A DNA stretch of 64,000 nt, from contig OX421962.1 of assembly GCA_949128115.1 (NCBI GenBank), positions 62,723,787 to 62,787,786 on the forward strand. Direction: 5' to 3'. Of the stretch, positions 36,262 through 46,480 are shown in pieces. The notes under the pieces are model-generated. The model had not been told where the DNA came from. It was given only the letters and a program-made list of their open reading frames with translations, and did no database searches. The position numbers and the translations under genes are program-made. Origin of the DNA: Anaspis maculata (Eukaryota; Arthropoda; Insecta; Coleoptera; Scraptiidae). Numbering within the stretch: position 1 is the first letter of the stretch; every line of letters begins with the position of its first letter.

Positions 36262-38238
36262 CAGGGTGAGTTTCTAAAACTTACCAGTGGCTTATTTTCT
36301 AAACCTAAGCGAGAATAAGAAAATGCAAAAACAGGTTGTAACGCTCACCCCTCTTTTGAACCCCCTCCCCCCTACGCTACGTTGTGTATTTCAACCCTTT
36401 TGTTTTTCGTTAATTAGTTCACCCCTTTCTTTTGTTGACAAACCTTGGTTCTACCTACGGAAGGACCAAATTTATCTATTTCCCACATAGAAACAAACAA
36501 TTGAAATCACAAGTACCTCTATTTTATTTGATTAAATTTGAACAAACATAAGCCTTTTGCTTTTACTGAATCTCATTGTCTGATTCTTCATTTCACCGCT
36601 TAATTAAACTAGATTCGTAACAATTACAATTTATTCTCTGGAATACATCATCGCCTCCTTCAACAATAGTTTACACACTTTTAATCACATTTCGAACAGC
36701 ATGGCAAATTCATTATTTGTGGAGTTCCCCTGTTAAAGGGTTATCAATCGAAAGAGTTGAATTGGAATGTTTATAACTGCAATAATTCCCAGTTTTATCG
36801 GTTCCCAATTATTGTCATAATGTCGTCAGTTTAATACCATACGTTTCAACTCGAAATTTAGTTGATGGTTCATTCACAGGTATGATGGGCATGAATTAAC
36901 CCTTTGGGTCTTTGTTTGGTAAAGTCCTTTCAGTAGACTTTTCAGAGAGAACTTCATTTCCGATCATGTATCAGGTAGCTTCAAATGACTTGGCTTTTCA
37001 GATTTTGTGTGGGGGATTTCTCGCGCTTTGCATTTCCTAATTTCCGCAGTTTTCCGCTTTTATTTTCTACCGCTTCGCGAGGGTTGGCAGTCAGGTTTCC
37101 GGACTTTCTGCGACAAGCGACATCTTTCCAGACAGATCGCCGTCAAGCCCGTCCTGACGTTAACTGCCTGTTGATTAACCCTTTGGGTCAGGTAATTGTT
37201 GATTTTGTTTAGCCTTCGTTCATGGTGACATCCCACCCAATTCTTTTTGAATACAGCATCAGTTTGGTAGGTTCCTGGCATCAAGAGGGGTTGCTTGTTT
37301 GTTCCGCAATGCCGCACCTGACTTTAACCCCTTCCTATTCGCGTCTAACTGTCACTCCTAATTCTTCTGAACTTAGAATTTTAACGCACTGACTAAAGCT
37401 TATACTTGAAAGGGTTAACCGCATAGGGAAGAAAGCCACGTCAACTTGAAGCACCTTTACAGGTGGAAAAGCTCGGGTAATTTACTTCTTGAAATTCAAT
37501 TAAATCTGACATTACGACTGTACTTGGGTCCCAACAGCTGAACATTAATAATAAATGTCACACCAGTTAATTGACGTGCGACTCTGATTTCACAATATTT
37601 TGAATGTAATAAATTTCTGAACACCTGCTACCTCAATCAATGGTCAAATCAATCAAATCAGTGATTACTTGCCTTTTTGACTTCAACGATCGACCACCAT
37701 CAAAACTCACAATCACTAAACCATAAACAACTTGATCAACAAATAATATTGTAATTGTAATTGTAATTGTAATTTATTGCTCTTAAAATTTACAGATTTT
37801 TTGAGCAAAGAGCTCGGAAATAAAACAGCATTTTCGTAGAAAAAGGACATTAACATAAATATAGATAATAGTTCTTATAAATAAATAATAACAACACAGA
37901 ACAAAATAGCATTTCCAAACAAACATAATTACAACAAAATAAAGTTGAAACACTCTAATTCAGAAAAAAAAAGAAAACACCTCCAGGACGCCCAAGCCAG
38001 CACGGAACCACCGATCGCCGGTCACCATTCCCCCTCCCCCAGAACAAAAGCCCTCAGTCGCAAACTTTGGTGCAGATATCGGTGAACGGCCTTCATCACT
38101 TCATTCTCAGTGCTCATGAGAAGCGAAACCACATCCCTGTCACTCAACAAATAATATAACAATAATAGCAGGATTTCCTCGCGGTCTCGCTTAGGTTTAG
38201 AAAATAAGCCACTGGTAAGTTTTAAAAAACTCACCCTG
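36262..38238. mobile_element. 2-kb TIR element without transposase
   Basis: TA-flanked (36260-36261 and 38239-38240), with inverted ends that start CAGGGTGAGTTT and stay similar for about 53 bp (TTACCAGTGGCTTATTTTC and AACCTAAGCGAGA in both). The interior shows no DDE domain. It contains a phrase AACCCTTTGGGTC twice (36898, 37176) and a TAATTG microsatellite of four units (about 37750-37775). It is a non-autonomous mariner-type element judged by its TA duplication and terminal CAGGGTG. Confidence 0.8.
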
Positions 38239-38244
38239 TATAAC

Positions 38245-38372
38245 ACACGTTTTATAAGACCTATTGTCACACTCGTCAATTTAATCACTCGTCGCTTCGC
38301 TCCTGGTGCTTAAAAATGACGCGTGTGACAATACGATGTCTTATAAAACTTGTATTATAATATACTATTTCG
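38245..38372. mobile_element. Palindromic MITE (copy 2)
   Basis: Same arms as the element at 27860-27997: TTTTATAAGAC and TATTGTCACAC on the left pair with GTGTGACAATACG and GTCTTATAAAAC on the right. The core is CACTCGTCGCTTCGCTCC. It abuts the right end of the 2-kb TIR element, which may have inserted into or beside it. Confidence 0.75.
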
Positions 38373-38453
38373 TATCCACTGGATGTAATGGACCCAGATT
38401 GAAATATCATTTTCAAAGAGTTCATGAATGTATTTTTTATATTTAGTACATAA

Positions 38454-38835
38454 TGTTACCGGCCCGGCCGGAAGTGGGTGGAGCCAACGCTCGTCACTTC
38501 GCGCCTATATAAGCCGACGTTTACCTGATCCTCCCCAGTCGTTCAGCAGTCCTGAGCCGACACACATCGCCGCATCGACTACGCACCGCACGTCCGCAGA
38601 CGGCCTTCGCCCAGATGCTTCCCATCGACAGTCATCCGTTTCAAGAAACCATTGGCCCTTTTCAGGGCCAAAGCACCGGCCCCCTCGGGGGCCACCGTCC
38701 TGAACCATCCGCCGAGCGGACAACGTCCGCTAGCAAGGCCTCAGGTCTCGCCACCGCCATCGAGAGTGCGCTTCCGCCAAAGCCCGAAGGCTCCGCCCTT
38801 CAGCCTGGCTGCGCCCCGGTTCCCCCTTGGTATCA
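38454..38835 (+). repeat. 5' LTR of young non-autonomous LTR element
   Basis: 382 bp, starting TGTTACC and ending GGTATCA (TG...CA with a near-perfect 7-bp inverted repeat). It differs from the 3' LTR by one substitution and one missing base only. Preceded by ATAA (38450-38453), which recurs after the 3' LTR as a 4-bp target duplication. Very GC-rich compared with its surroundings. It contains a TATA box and would drive transcription. Confidence 0.95.
38506..38512 (+). promoter_or_regulatory. TATA box in 5' LTR
   Basis: TATATAA, 52 bp into the LTR. An AGTCGTTCAGCAGT segment that could hold the initiator lies about 30 bp downstream. The same site is present in the 3' LTR at 40343-40349, where its last three bases are also the stop codon of the internal ORF. 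Confidence 0.65.
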
Positions 38836-40349
38836 TGGCGAGCCCAACGTGGGGCTTTTCTGGAACCGCAGTTCCGGAGGAATCCACCGACGCCCTGAGC
38901 ATCACCGAGGAGTCGAGCGAGAACCGGACGCCTCCGTTCTCTTCGACGAATCCCTTTCTCGTCGCTTCAGCCGACGAGTGGCGCCCAACAACAAACCCCT
39001 TTCTGGAGTCAGCAGCGGCACCCAGGAACGCATCGCTCCCGTCCCTGGACTACCCGACGCCAGAACCAGCACCGCCGATGGTCTCCAACACCATCTCCGA
39101 CGCTGACATCAGCCTGGGTACTTTCGCCGCCGCCAGCCTATCGCCCCGCATACGGCTGCAGGTGAAAGGCATCCAGGTTTCGGCCCAGCTCAACACCAGC
39201 TCCGGCAACAACCTCATCCGAGCCGACCTGCTTCAGGACCTTTCCGCCCCCCGGACGGCCCAAGCGAAGCTAGCCTTCGGCTCGACAGCCGTGACACGCT
39301 ACCACGACCAGATTCTGGCCGTACGCGTGGGCACGAACCACACGTTCACGGCGTTCTCGCCGATGGACAACCTACAGGAGGATTGCATTCTCGGGCTGCC
39401 GTTCTTGCAGCAGACAGACGCCCACATCGACTTCAACCGGCAATGCGTACATCTTCACCTGCCGCATAGAGTCACGGCGTTCTTCGAGCAAGCCCGGCCC
39501 GCAGCGCCCGCATCTACACACCGCCCGGCCAAGGGACCACGGACGTCTCCGTCCCCGGCCGAGAACCTCACCATGCACGAGCGCGTAGTGAGAGCACAGA
39601 GCACCTCCCCGCACATCATCCGCGATATAGCCTCCTGGCACCGCCACCAGCCGTTCCATCCACGCACGCAGTGGCTGCTGGAGAACTATATTGTGGAAGA
39701 AAACATCCTCTGGCGCCGCACTCAACATGGGAAGCTACTGGTGGTGCCCCGGAGCATGGCTCGTCAAGTCATACACGCCTGTCATGACACGCAGGAGCCA
39801 GCGCATTCCGGCCACCAGGAAACTCTCTCACGGATCCAGCAGTCCTACCACTGGCGCCGAATGAGACAAGACGTTACCGCCTACGTCCGGGCTTGCGTCT
39901 CGTGTTCCACCAGTGACTCCCGCCAGAAGGAAGCCCCGAACTCGACACCAACACCTTCGCCGAAACACCAGGCGAAGACGAAATCCGTCGACGTCCGTCG
40001 ACCGCACCGACAAACCACCGCCAAGAAGAAGCTCCGGCACCAGACCGTGCTAAAAGCTCCAGCCGTAAGCCCAAGCAGGACGAACACCTGCAACGGTACG
40101 CTGGCAGCCTACGCCATTCTCGGACCGCCCATCCCGCATCGGCGCCCGAGAACTTCTTCACAAGACCAGCACCAGATCCAGCCAGCCAAACACCCGGACC
40201 ACCAGGCAAAGATCCAGGTCCACTCCTCCAGCGGCCTCGAAGCGCTCCGGAAAGCACGAGTGCAAAGGCCGTCTTCCAGGAACCCGGTGGTGTTACCGGC
40301 CCGGCCGGAAGTGGGTGGAGCCAACGCTCGTCACTTCGCGCCTATATAA
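38835..40349 (+). CDS. Chimeric protease-like / integrase zinc-domain ORF
   Basis: 504 codons from the first in-frame ATG. That ATG is made by the last base of the LTR and the first two of the primer-binding site, so translation begins exactly at the LTR boundary. Residues about 104-209 look like a retropepsin fold (IRLQVKG..., CILGLPFL at 184-191), but the active-site segment reads LNTSSGNNLI, so the catalytic Asp-Thr/Ser-Gly is not present. Residues about 245-360 match the integrase H2C2 zinc module: His317, His327, Cys354, Cys357, with YHWRRMRQDV between. The rest is a basic, Pro/Ser/Gln-rich tail without a catalytic core; RT and RNase H that should lie between the two parts are gone. The last codons come from the 3' LTR. 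An intact frame this long in a deleted element is notable; whether it makes a protein is unknown. Confidence 0.8.
   Translation: MASPTWGFSGTAVPEESTDALSITEESSENRTPPFSSTNPFLVASADEWRPTTNPFLESAAAPRNASLPSLDYPTPEPAPPMVSNTISDADISLGTFAAASLSPRIRLQVKGIQVSAQLNTSSGNNLIRADLLQDLSAPRTAQAKLAFGSTAVTRYHDQILAVRVGTNHTFTAFSPMDNLQEDCILGLPFLQQTDAHIDFNRQCVHLHLPHRVTAFFEQARPAAPASTHRPAKGPRTSPSPAENLTMHERVVRAQSTSPHIIRDIASWHRHQPFHPRTQWLLENYIVEENILWRRTQHGKLLVVPRSMARQVIHACHDTQEPAHSGHQETLSRIQQSYHWRRMRQDVTAYVRACVSCSTSDSRQKEAPNSTPTPSPKHQAKTKSVDVRRPHRQTTAKKKLRHQTVLKAPAVSPSRTNTCNGTLAAYAILGPPIPHRRPRTSSQDQHQIQPAKHPDHQAKIQVHSSSGLEALRKARVQRPSSRNPVVLPARPEVGGANARHFAPI
38836..38855 (+). promoter_or_regulatory. Primer-binding site
   Basis: Begins TGG immediately after the LTR (TGGCGAGCCCAACGTGGGGC), complementary to a tRNA 3' end as expected for the minus-strand primer. 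The tRNA species was not determined. The site is translated as part of the ORF. Confidence 0.8.
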
Positions 40350-40671
40350 GCCGACGTTTACCTGATCCTCCCCAGTCGTTCAGCAGTCCTGAGCCGACAC
40401 ACATCGCCGCATCGACTACGCACCGCACGTCCGCAGACGGCCTTCGCCCAGATGCTTCCCATCGACAGTCATCCGTTTCAAGAAACCATTGGCCCTTTTC
40501 AGGGCCAAAGCACCGGCCCCCTCGGGGGCCACCGTCCTGAACCATCCGCCGAGCGGACAACGTCCGCTAGCAAGGCCTCAGGTCTCGCCACCGCCATCGA
40601 GAGTGCGCTTCCGCCAAAGCCCGAAGGCTCCGCCCTTCAGCCTGGCCGCGCCCCGTTCCCCCTTGGTATCA
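40291..40671 (+). repeat. 3' LTR of young non-autonomous LTR element
   Basis: 381 bp, nearly identical to the 5' LTR; differences lie only near its end (CCTGGCTGCG versus CCTGGCCGCG, and one G fewer in CCCCGTTCCC). Followed by ATAA (40672-40675), the target duplication. The polypurine tract upstream is weak. Confidence 0.95.
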
Positions 40672-40726
40672 ATAACTACCTGAAGATAAAAGATACAGTT
40701 TATAAGTATGATATAAAAAAAATATA

Positions 40727-41806
40727 CCGGGTGATCATTTGAAAACTATCCACCTGCAATAACTCCCGATTCCTAGTCAAAATTTTTTCGAGCAAAAACA
40801 GGTCGATTTTTATATCGAGGGGGTCATTCAAAACATACATTGGCAAATTTTTATATTCATCCCCCTCGCCCCCACTCACCCCAACTTTGAAATTTCAAAT
40901 GACACTACCTACCTTGCGATACATCAAATTGAAGAGAATTAAATTTTCTTTCTGGAATAAATATTTCCAAAATTTTTAACCCCACCCCTTTTTCCCTGAA
41001 GATTCTCTGACTGTTCCATTTTATATTCTGAACCCCTAATTTTTTTATCAATTTAGTCGGCGTTATCTTAGATAGCATCGAAGAAGAAAATTTTCGGTGG
41101 GAAAAGTGCTACCCAAATTTACCCCTTTGCTCTCCCCCAACTCAACTCTCAAATTTAACAAAACACCACCTACTTTGTGATACATCAAATTGAAGGGAAT
41201 TGAATTCTTTATCTGAAGAGAATTTTTTAGGAATTTTCTCCCCCTCCCCCAATAAATTGGTCATTTGGAGTATTCTAGGGGGGGAATGGAGGGCTTTAAA
41301 AATTGTGAAAAATCGTTTTCATGAAGACAATTCCATTTCCTTCAATTTGATGTATTACAAAGTGGGTATTGACATTTTAGACTTTCAAGGTCAGGTGAGG
41401 GGAGCGAAGGGGTGAATTTGGGTGGCACTTTTTTCATAGAAAATTTTCCATTTTGATGCTGTGCCGGATGACGTTGACTGTATTGAAGGGAAATGAAGGT
41501 CAAGAATAATAACTTGGACACTCAGAGAATTCTAGGAAGAACGGGGGGTAGGGTTGACAAATTTCGAAATATTTTTTTTAGTAAGAGAATTTAATTCTCT
41601 CTAATTTGATGTATCTCAAGGTGGGTGGTGTCATTTGAAATTTCAAAGTTGGGGTGAGTGGGGGCGAGGGGGCTCAAGATATAAATTCTCCAATGATTAT
41701 TTTAGATGTCCCCCTCGATATAAAAATCGACCTGTGTTTGCTCAAAGCCATTTGCACTAGCAATCGGGAGATATTGCAGGTGGATAGTTTTCAAATGATC
41801 ACCCGG
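40727..41806. mobile_element. TA-flanked foldback element, 1.08 kb
   Basis: Ends CCGGGTGATCATTTGAAAAC and its inverted copy, flanked by TA. Inverted similarity continues inward for several hundred bases: CTCGATATAAAAATCGACCTG at the right pairs with CAGGTCGATTTTTATATCGAG at the left, and GAAATTTCAAA...GGTGGG-type blocks pair near 40890 and 41640. No coding domain. It begins only 55 bp after the young LTR element ends. Confidence 0.85.
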
Positions 41807-42354
41807 TATATGTAAAACTAAGGAATACGTCAAGTATAGTAAATTTCGTCGTATGATTTTTGCGGAGGCAGGGTCGCCAAAATTGAAAAAGCATTTCCCC
41901 TATCTCTGAATAGCAATGCTTATTCCTTGTTTGAGAAATTCGCTGGATCTATTTATTTTACAATTTTTAGAGATTTTTGCGCTGATTTCGGAAATGGAAG
42001 ATTTTGATGAAGAACCCAAGGCAAAAATTTTCAAAAATTATGAAATAAATAGATTCATAATCATTACTACTATCTAAATATTTCAGTTTAAAGATAGATG
42101 TTTTTTCTTTCCAGAATTCTGTTGACGATTTTCGTTAGAACTTCAACTCGGAAATAATATACATGATACATTAATTATAATAATAAGTAATAACTGATGG
42201 CGGAGGAGCCCTCCGAAAATTTGTCAGGTTCTTCGTGAAGCTGCTAGACTTTTCCAAGCAACACATACCTACTGATGCCATTTGCCAAAACGAAGTATAG
42301 TCACGACTAGATTTCCATATGGAGTGAAGGGATATTTTCGAGTGGCCCACTTTA
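41807..42354. other. Spacer without recognised features
   Basis: AT-rich; no domain, exon or repeat copy recognised. Confidence 0.4.
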
Positions 42355-42399
42355 ATTGCTAACCTCTTTAGGTGTCAGACGAATCACCTACCACTTAAT

Positions 42400-43126
42400 C
42401 CCAGTAAATGCTCGATTGTTTCGTATTGTAGAGCCAGAAATGTAATACAGTTTGACTACGCTATTGGTGATGTTTTGGTGCCAAGGACGAATGATGTGCG
42501 TGACCTGGGGGTTCGCTTCGATTCTCAGCTTACTTTTGTTCCACACATTTCTGATGTGACTGCTGCTGCCTTCAGGAGTTTGGTTTTTGTCTTGAGAAAT
42601 GTCAGGCCCTTTGCGAATCTTCAGACTGCCTGTCTCCTTTATTCGACATTTGTTAGGCCTCGTCTTGAGTATGCCTCTATCAGTTGGAGTCCTTTATATT
42701 CGGTGCACGTTTCCGCTATCGAGAGAGTTCAGCGTCGATTCTTGAAGTTTTTGCATTTCAGAACTTGGGGGTACTTATCCTCCTAGGGGATGTCCCCAGG
42801 ACATGTTGCTGGCACGGACGCAGTTCGTCAGCCTACAGTCAAGACGATGTTCCCATTCCATTGTTTTTCTTTTCAAACTTGTCAATGGTTTACTCGACTC
42901 CAAGAATTTGGTGCAGAAATTGATGTTCAGGGTTCCACGCGTAAATTCGAGATGCACCGAGACGTTTTACCTCCCTACTACTAATACTAATGTTCTTAAG
43001 GCTTCTCCCATATATCAAATGTGCTCTAATTATACGAGTGTCCAGGATCGAATTGACATATTCTTTTGTTCTGTTGGCCAGATCAGGTCTTGCTTTGACG
43101 GATCTGCTTCTGACGGTGTTGAGTGA
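42400..43126 (+). pseudogene. LINE reverse transcriptase C-terminal fragment
   Basis: Two frames, about 42400-42786 and 42803-43126, together cover the part of the LINE ORF2 after the polymerase active site. The catalytic YxDD box and the endonuclease are not present. One frameshift near 42785 separates the halves. Confidence 0.82.
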
Positions 43127-43228
43127 TCGCGGTTTTTTTCCTGTTGTCTTTTTTTTCCCCTCTTCTCTCTTAGCTTGATGTGCGCCTCACTCTGTTAATG
43201 GGTATCTACCTGTTGAGTGGGAATCTCA

Positions 43229-43256
43229 ATAATAATAATAATAATAATAATAATAA
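43229..43256 (+). repeat. AAT microsatellite tail
   Basis: About nine AAT units, forming the 3' tail of the LINE fragment. Confidence 0.85.
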
Positions 43257-45586
43257 TTCCTTTTTGATTTATGAAGTAAAACACGATTTGTCCTCGGATT
43301 TGGCTGAACCTTTTTTTTGCAGCTTTCCTGAAAGGAACGTATAGGTATATAAGGAGCCGAGGGCGGTTCGAGCGCTTTTGAAGGAAAAGATAATCGAACG
43401 ACTAAAAATATACTATATTCTTGTGTGTTCACTGTGTCACACCCAATTCGAGGTGGACTGTGTTGCTCCGGTTAGTCAGGGTTTGGGGGTGGGTCTTATA
43501 CTGACTGATTCCCTTTTTTTTTGTTTTATTTAGAAGGGAAAATAGGCGCCACCGCTTTTTTTCTCCACGAAGCTCAAAAACGGAAAGCTTCAAAAGTTTC
43601 AAATCAAATCTCACTGGGCTGTCGCACAAGGAATGGAAAATAATTTAAAAGAACTAGGAAAAATACGTTTAAATAGATTATTATTAAAGAAGAATGTAAT
43701 GATAATATTGAAAAGGGAAAAAAATGTAGGTTTTAAATTAAATCAGGCAATCAATAAATGAATAACAAAAAAAATTAGCAAAATGGACGTATCGTAAAGA
43801 TTATTCTTTTGAAGAAAGAATAAAAGAAAAATAATAAAAATAATGGAGGTCGCCTAGGTCCAATGGAACCGTTCTAAAACTACCAAAAAGCCTGTCCTCT
43901 GCGCCGTTTTTATCGTAGGTACAGCGTGTTCAAATTTAAAAATGGCTACGATAACCGCTACGATAACCGGTAAAATTTATCGCGTTTCCTTCCGACCGGC
44001 CGTGTACACGTCGCTCAAAGTTCAGCGCAAATAAATACGCAGTTACGATAACAATTAAATTGCGCGCAAATAATAAATTGAAAATAACTAAAAGTAGGGC
44101 TTATCTGGCAGTTGACAAAAAAAAGGCGGTCACAAATCCTCCAGGTGACAAAAGACGTCCCTCGTAAATTCGTCGTCAATCGATGACAATTGCCGATACT
44201 CGATGATGGATGACGGGTAGTAAAGCAGGTAGGTGGTATGAAGGAAGAAGACAGCAACAGTTTCCAGGCCTTTCGGCGTTCCTATCTCCCTTCACAGCTC
44301 CAAGGGTGGCAAAAACCACTTCGAGAATTTTGCAATTTTCGACAACTCCAGCGGCAAAAATCTGCCGGAAAGCTGGGCTGGGGAACAACTAGGCCGGAGA
44401 ACCCTAAAAAAAATATACATTCTCCATCAATAAATGGAAATCCCTCGGCGACTCAGGAGAAAATTGAGAACTGATAACTTTCTCTTTTTAAGTTTGAACG
44501 AATAAGCACTAACCTTTCAAAAAGGGTCTCGCCAACACACAATAATTTCCGCTAACAACAATAGCGATCACAAAACGGTAGGTATTTGTATTTCCGAAGA
44601 AAGGCCTGCAAAGAATATTAATTTTGACGAGAATTGTTGTCAAGAGACAAAACATTTTCACTCACGCTGAATCGACGTATTCAAATCCCAAATTAATTGG
44701 ACACTCCAAACGATCCCTCCGTCACAACGGCACAATTTCGACACAACCAAATTGATTGTTTGGAGTAATGAACTCGGTGAAATTACTTATATCCTCATGA
44801 GAGTTGGCACCATGCACATTCGTAATTTCACCTGACGCCAGAATGGTAAAAAGTCTTATCTCCCTTTTTGTCTTTTTGTTCAAACCTAAAACTCGCGCGG
44901 CAAGAGTACCTATTTACCTACGCCTGCGGACAGCCATTTCCATCTAGCGGAACCAATTTTAATCAAAATAACAAAATAAAAGAATTTCCGTTGGCGCGAC
45001 TTTTTGAGTCGTGACAACTGAAGGGATTTGGGAAATCTTTTAAATTCTATAGTCACTTGAATACGAGATCGGTAGTTAAGAAGACGCGTCCTTGATTGGA
45101 AGGCACAAGATTTTGCTATTCCAGACGATTATTTAAGAATGAATGTCATTTCACAGATATACCTGTCCACCGTCATAATAGTGAAAAAAAGAGGAATTAA
45201 AAACCTACCTTTTATGCAGTAATTCTTATTCAACTCTAACTCATAAGATATGACATTCACATACTCGTTCACATAATAAGTAATTTAGTTACTATGTTAA
45301 TCTGTGCATCCAAACGGGTACAACAATCATGTTGATGAACAAAATGCAAAGTGCATGGCAATGTGTGGATCGTGCATCTTCTCTGGTCGGGGCACGAGTG
45401 TGTACAACATGTTAGACAAAGCTAACTAAATTACGTTGCTTGTTACACTTTACTAGATAAAATTAGGAATCGCAGTTACACATAGGTACCTCATGCACAA
45501 GCTGCTGCAGTTAACTCTTCATCAGAAACAAATACAAAAGTCGAACAATTTTGCACCATAGGCTTTTGTACACAAGGTGATTTATA
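43257..45586. other. Spacer, no gene supported
   Basis: Short frames only; no domain recognised. A GATAACCGCTACGATAACCGG motif near 43948 is repeated but short. Confidence 0.4.
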
Positions 45587-46059
45587 CAGGGTGTCCCAGC
45601 GATGATAGCATGAAATTTAACTCCAAGTAGATTCCGTAATGACGAATTTTTTGGATTTCAAAAATTTGTGACATATCATCTGTCAACATGTCAAATTTTG
45701 GAAGAATTCAATCAGTGGCGTAGAAGTTGTGAGGGGTCACCTTAAGTCAACTTCTCTTCGGATGCTTCCAAGGATGCTTCTAAATTATTGACCCTCATAA
45801 CTCCTACACCATTGACTGAATTCTTTCAAAATTTAGCAGGTCGGTTGATAGTTTCGACAAATGAGTTTATGCTGAATTTGAGTTATTTTTGTCAAATCGT
45901 CACTGAGTTACAAATTTTTGAAATCCGAAAAAAGTCAACTTTGAAAAGCTGTATCTTAGTTATTAGGCCGAATTTTGCAAAATTATACATAGGTTTCCGT
46001 CATATTTTGACGATATCTACCCAGAGTTGATTTTTTGCTATCATCGCTGAAACACCCTG
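45587..46059. mobile_element. MITE with CAGGGTGTCC ends
   Basis: 473 bp, flanked by TA. The left end CAGGGTGTCCCAGCGATGAT and the right end (inverted: CAGGGTGTTTCAGCGATGAT) match, and similarity goes on through AGCA and AAATTTAACTC versus AAAATCAACTC. The first ten bases equal those of the DD41D mariner at 61001, so this element could be moved by that transposase. No coding sequence. Confidence 0.88.
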
Positions 46060-46100
46060 TAGATGTGCACGGACAGCCAGTAGGCATAGGATAGTAGGTA

Positions 46101-46480
46101 TGGTCATTGCCCATTTAAAACACGCACAGCGCTGTTGACGCGGAGTACTGACTTTTGGAATATTTGGCTTAGTGTCACAGAGGCAGAGTAGTCAAAATTC
46201 CAAAAGTCAGTCGTTAACAGCTGTACGCGCTTTTTTTTAATTGTGTATTCAGGTGCGCATCAAGTATCAGCTTATTAGCGCCCTTTCGGTGATTTCCTCC
46301 GTTTCACTTTTTTCCCCTTGACGTGACCGCTCGGTTAGTACACGCCAAAGTACTAGAGAGCGCATAGAGAAAAGCCACCTGCCCCGGCCGGGATTTGAAC
46401 TCCGGACCTCTGGGTTTGAAGCCAGAGACAGAGCCGACCGATCTACCGGCGGGATTGTACGCGTTTAAATGGGCGATCAC
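46101..46480. mobile_element. MITE split by a SINE
   Basis: GTCATTGCCCATTTAAA near the left end pairs with TTTAAATGGGCGATCAC at the right end, and ACTGACTTTTGGAAT pairs with ATTCCAAAAGTCAGT. The SINE at 46230-46455 interrupts the right arm. Without it the element would be about 150 bp. Confidence 0.78.
46230..46455 (-). mobile_element. tRNA-derived SINE with target duplication
   Basis: On the minus strand it begins with a tRNA-like head (CGGTAGATCGGTCGGCTC, then B-box GGAGTTCAAATCCCG), continues through GTACTAACCGAGCGGTCACG, and ends in an A-rich tail near 46231-46240. An 8-bp direct repeat TGTACGCG flanks it (46222-46229 and 46456-46463). Same family as the SINE at 51826. Confidence 0.88.

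Larger units (their letters stand above)
38454..40671 (+). mobile_element. Young, internally deleted LTR retrotransposon
   Basis: Complete insertion: ATAA duplication, 382-bp LTR, primer-binding site starting TGGCGAGCC, an internal region of about 1.45 kb with a single ORF, 381-bp LTR, ATAA. Only two LTR differences imply recent integration. The internal region carries a protease-like segment and an integrase zinc-binding segment. Gag, reverse transcriptase, RNase H and the integrase core are absent, so enzymes from a related full-length element must have mobilised it. The region is about 60% GC, against about 35-40% around it. Confidence 0.95.
42355..43256 (+). mobile_element. 3' end of a Jockey/I-like LINE
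   Basis: A 5'-truncated non-LTR retrotransposon. The reading frame (LPLNPSKCSIVSY, then VRDLGVRFDSQLTFVPHIS, LLYSTFVRPRLEYASISWSP and IERVQRRFLKF) is the conserved region after the RT catalytic box and thumb of Jockey/CR1/I-type LINEs. Near 42780 the frame shifts, and the C-terminal part continues (VFLFKLVNGLLDS, NSRCTETFYLPTTNTNV, and a typical final block ending FDGSASDGVE near 43126). It ends in an AAT trinucleotide run (43229-43256), like the TAA-type tails of I elements. Inactive fragment. Confidence 0.88.

Noticed and set aside
38615..39106. 163-codon frame in the LTR element
   Set aside because: Overlaps the longer frame in another phase in GC-rich DNA; no domain.
39372..40257. Long minus-strand frames opposite the chimeric ORF
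   Set aside because: Complementary shadows caused by high GC; no domains.
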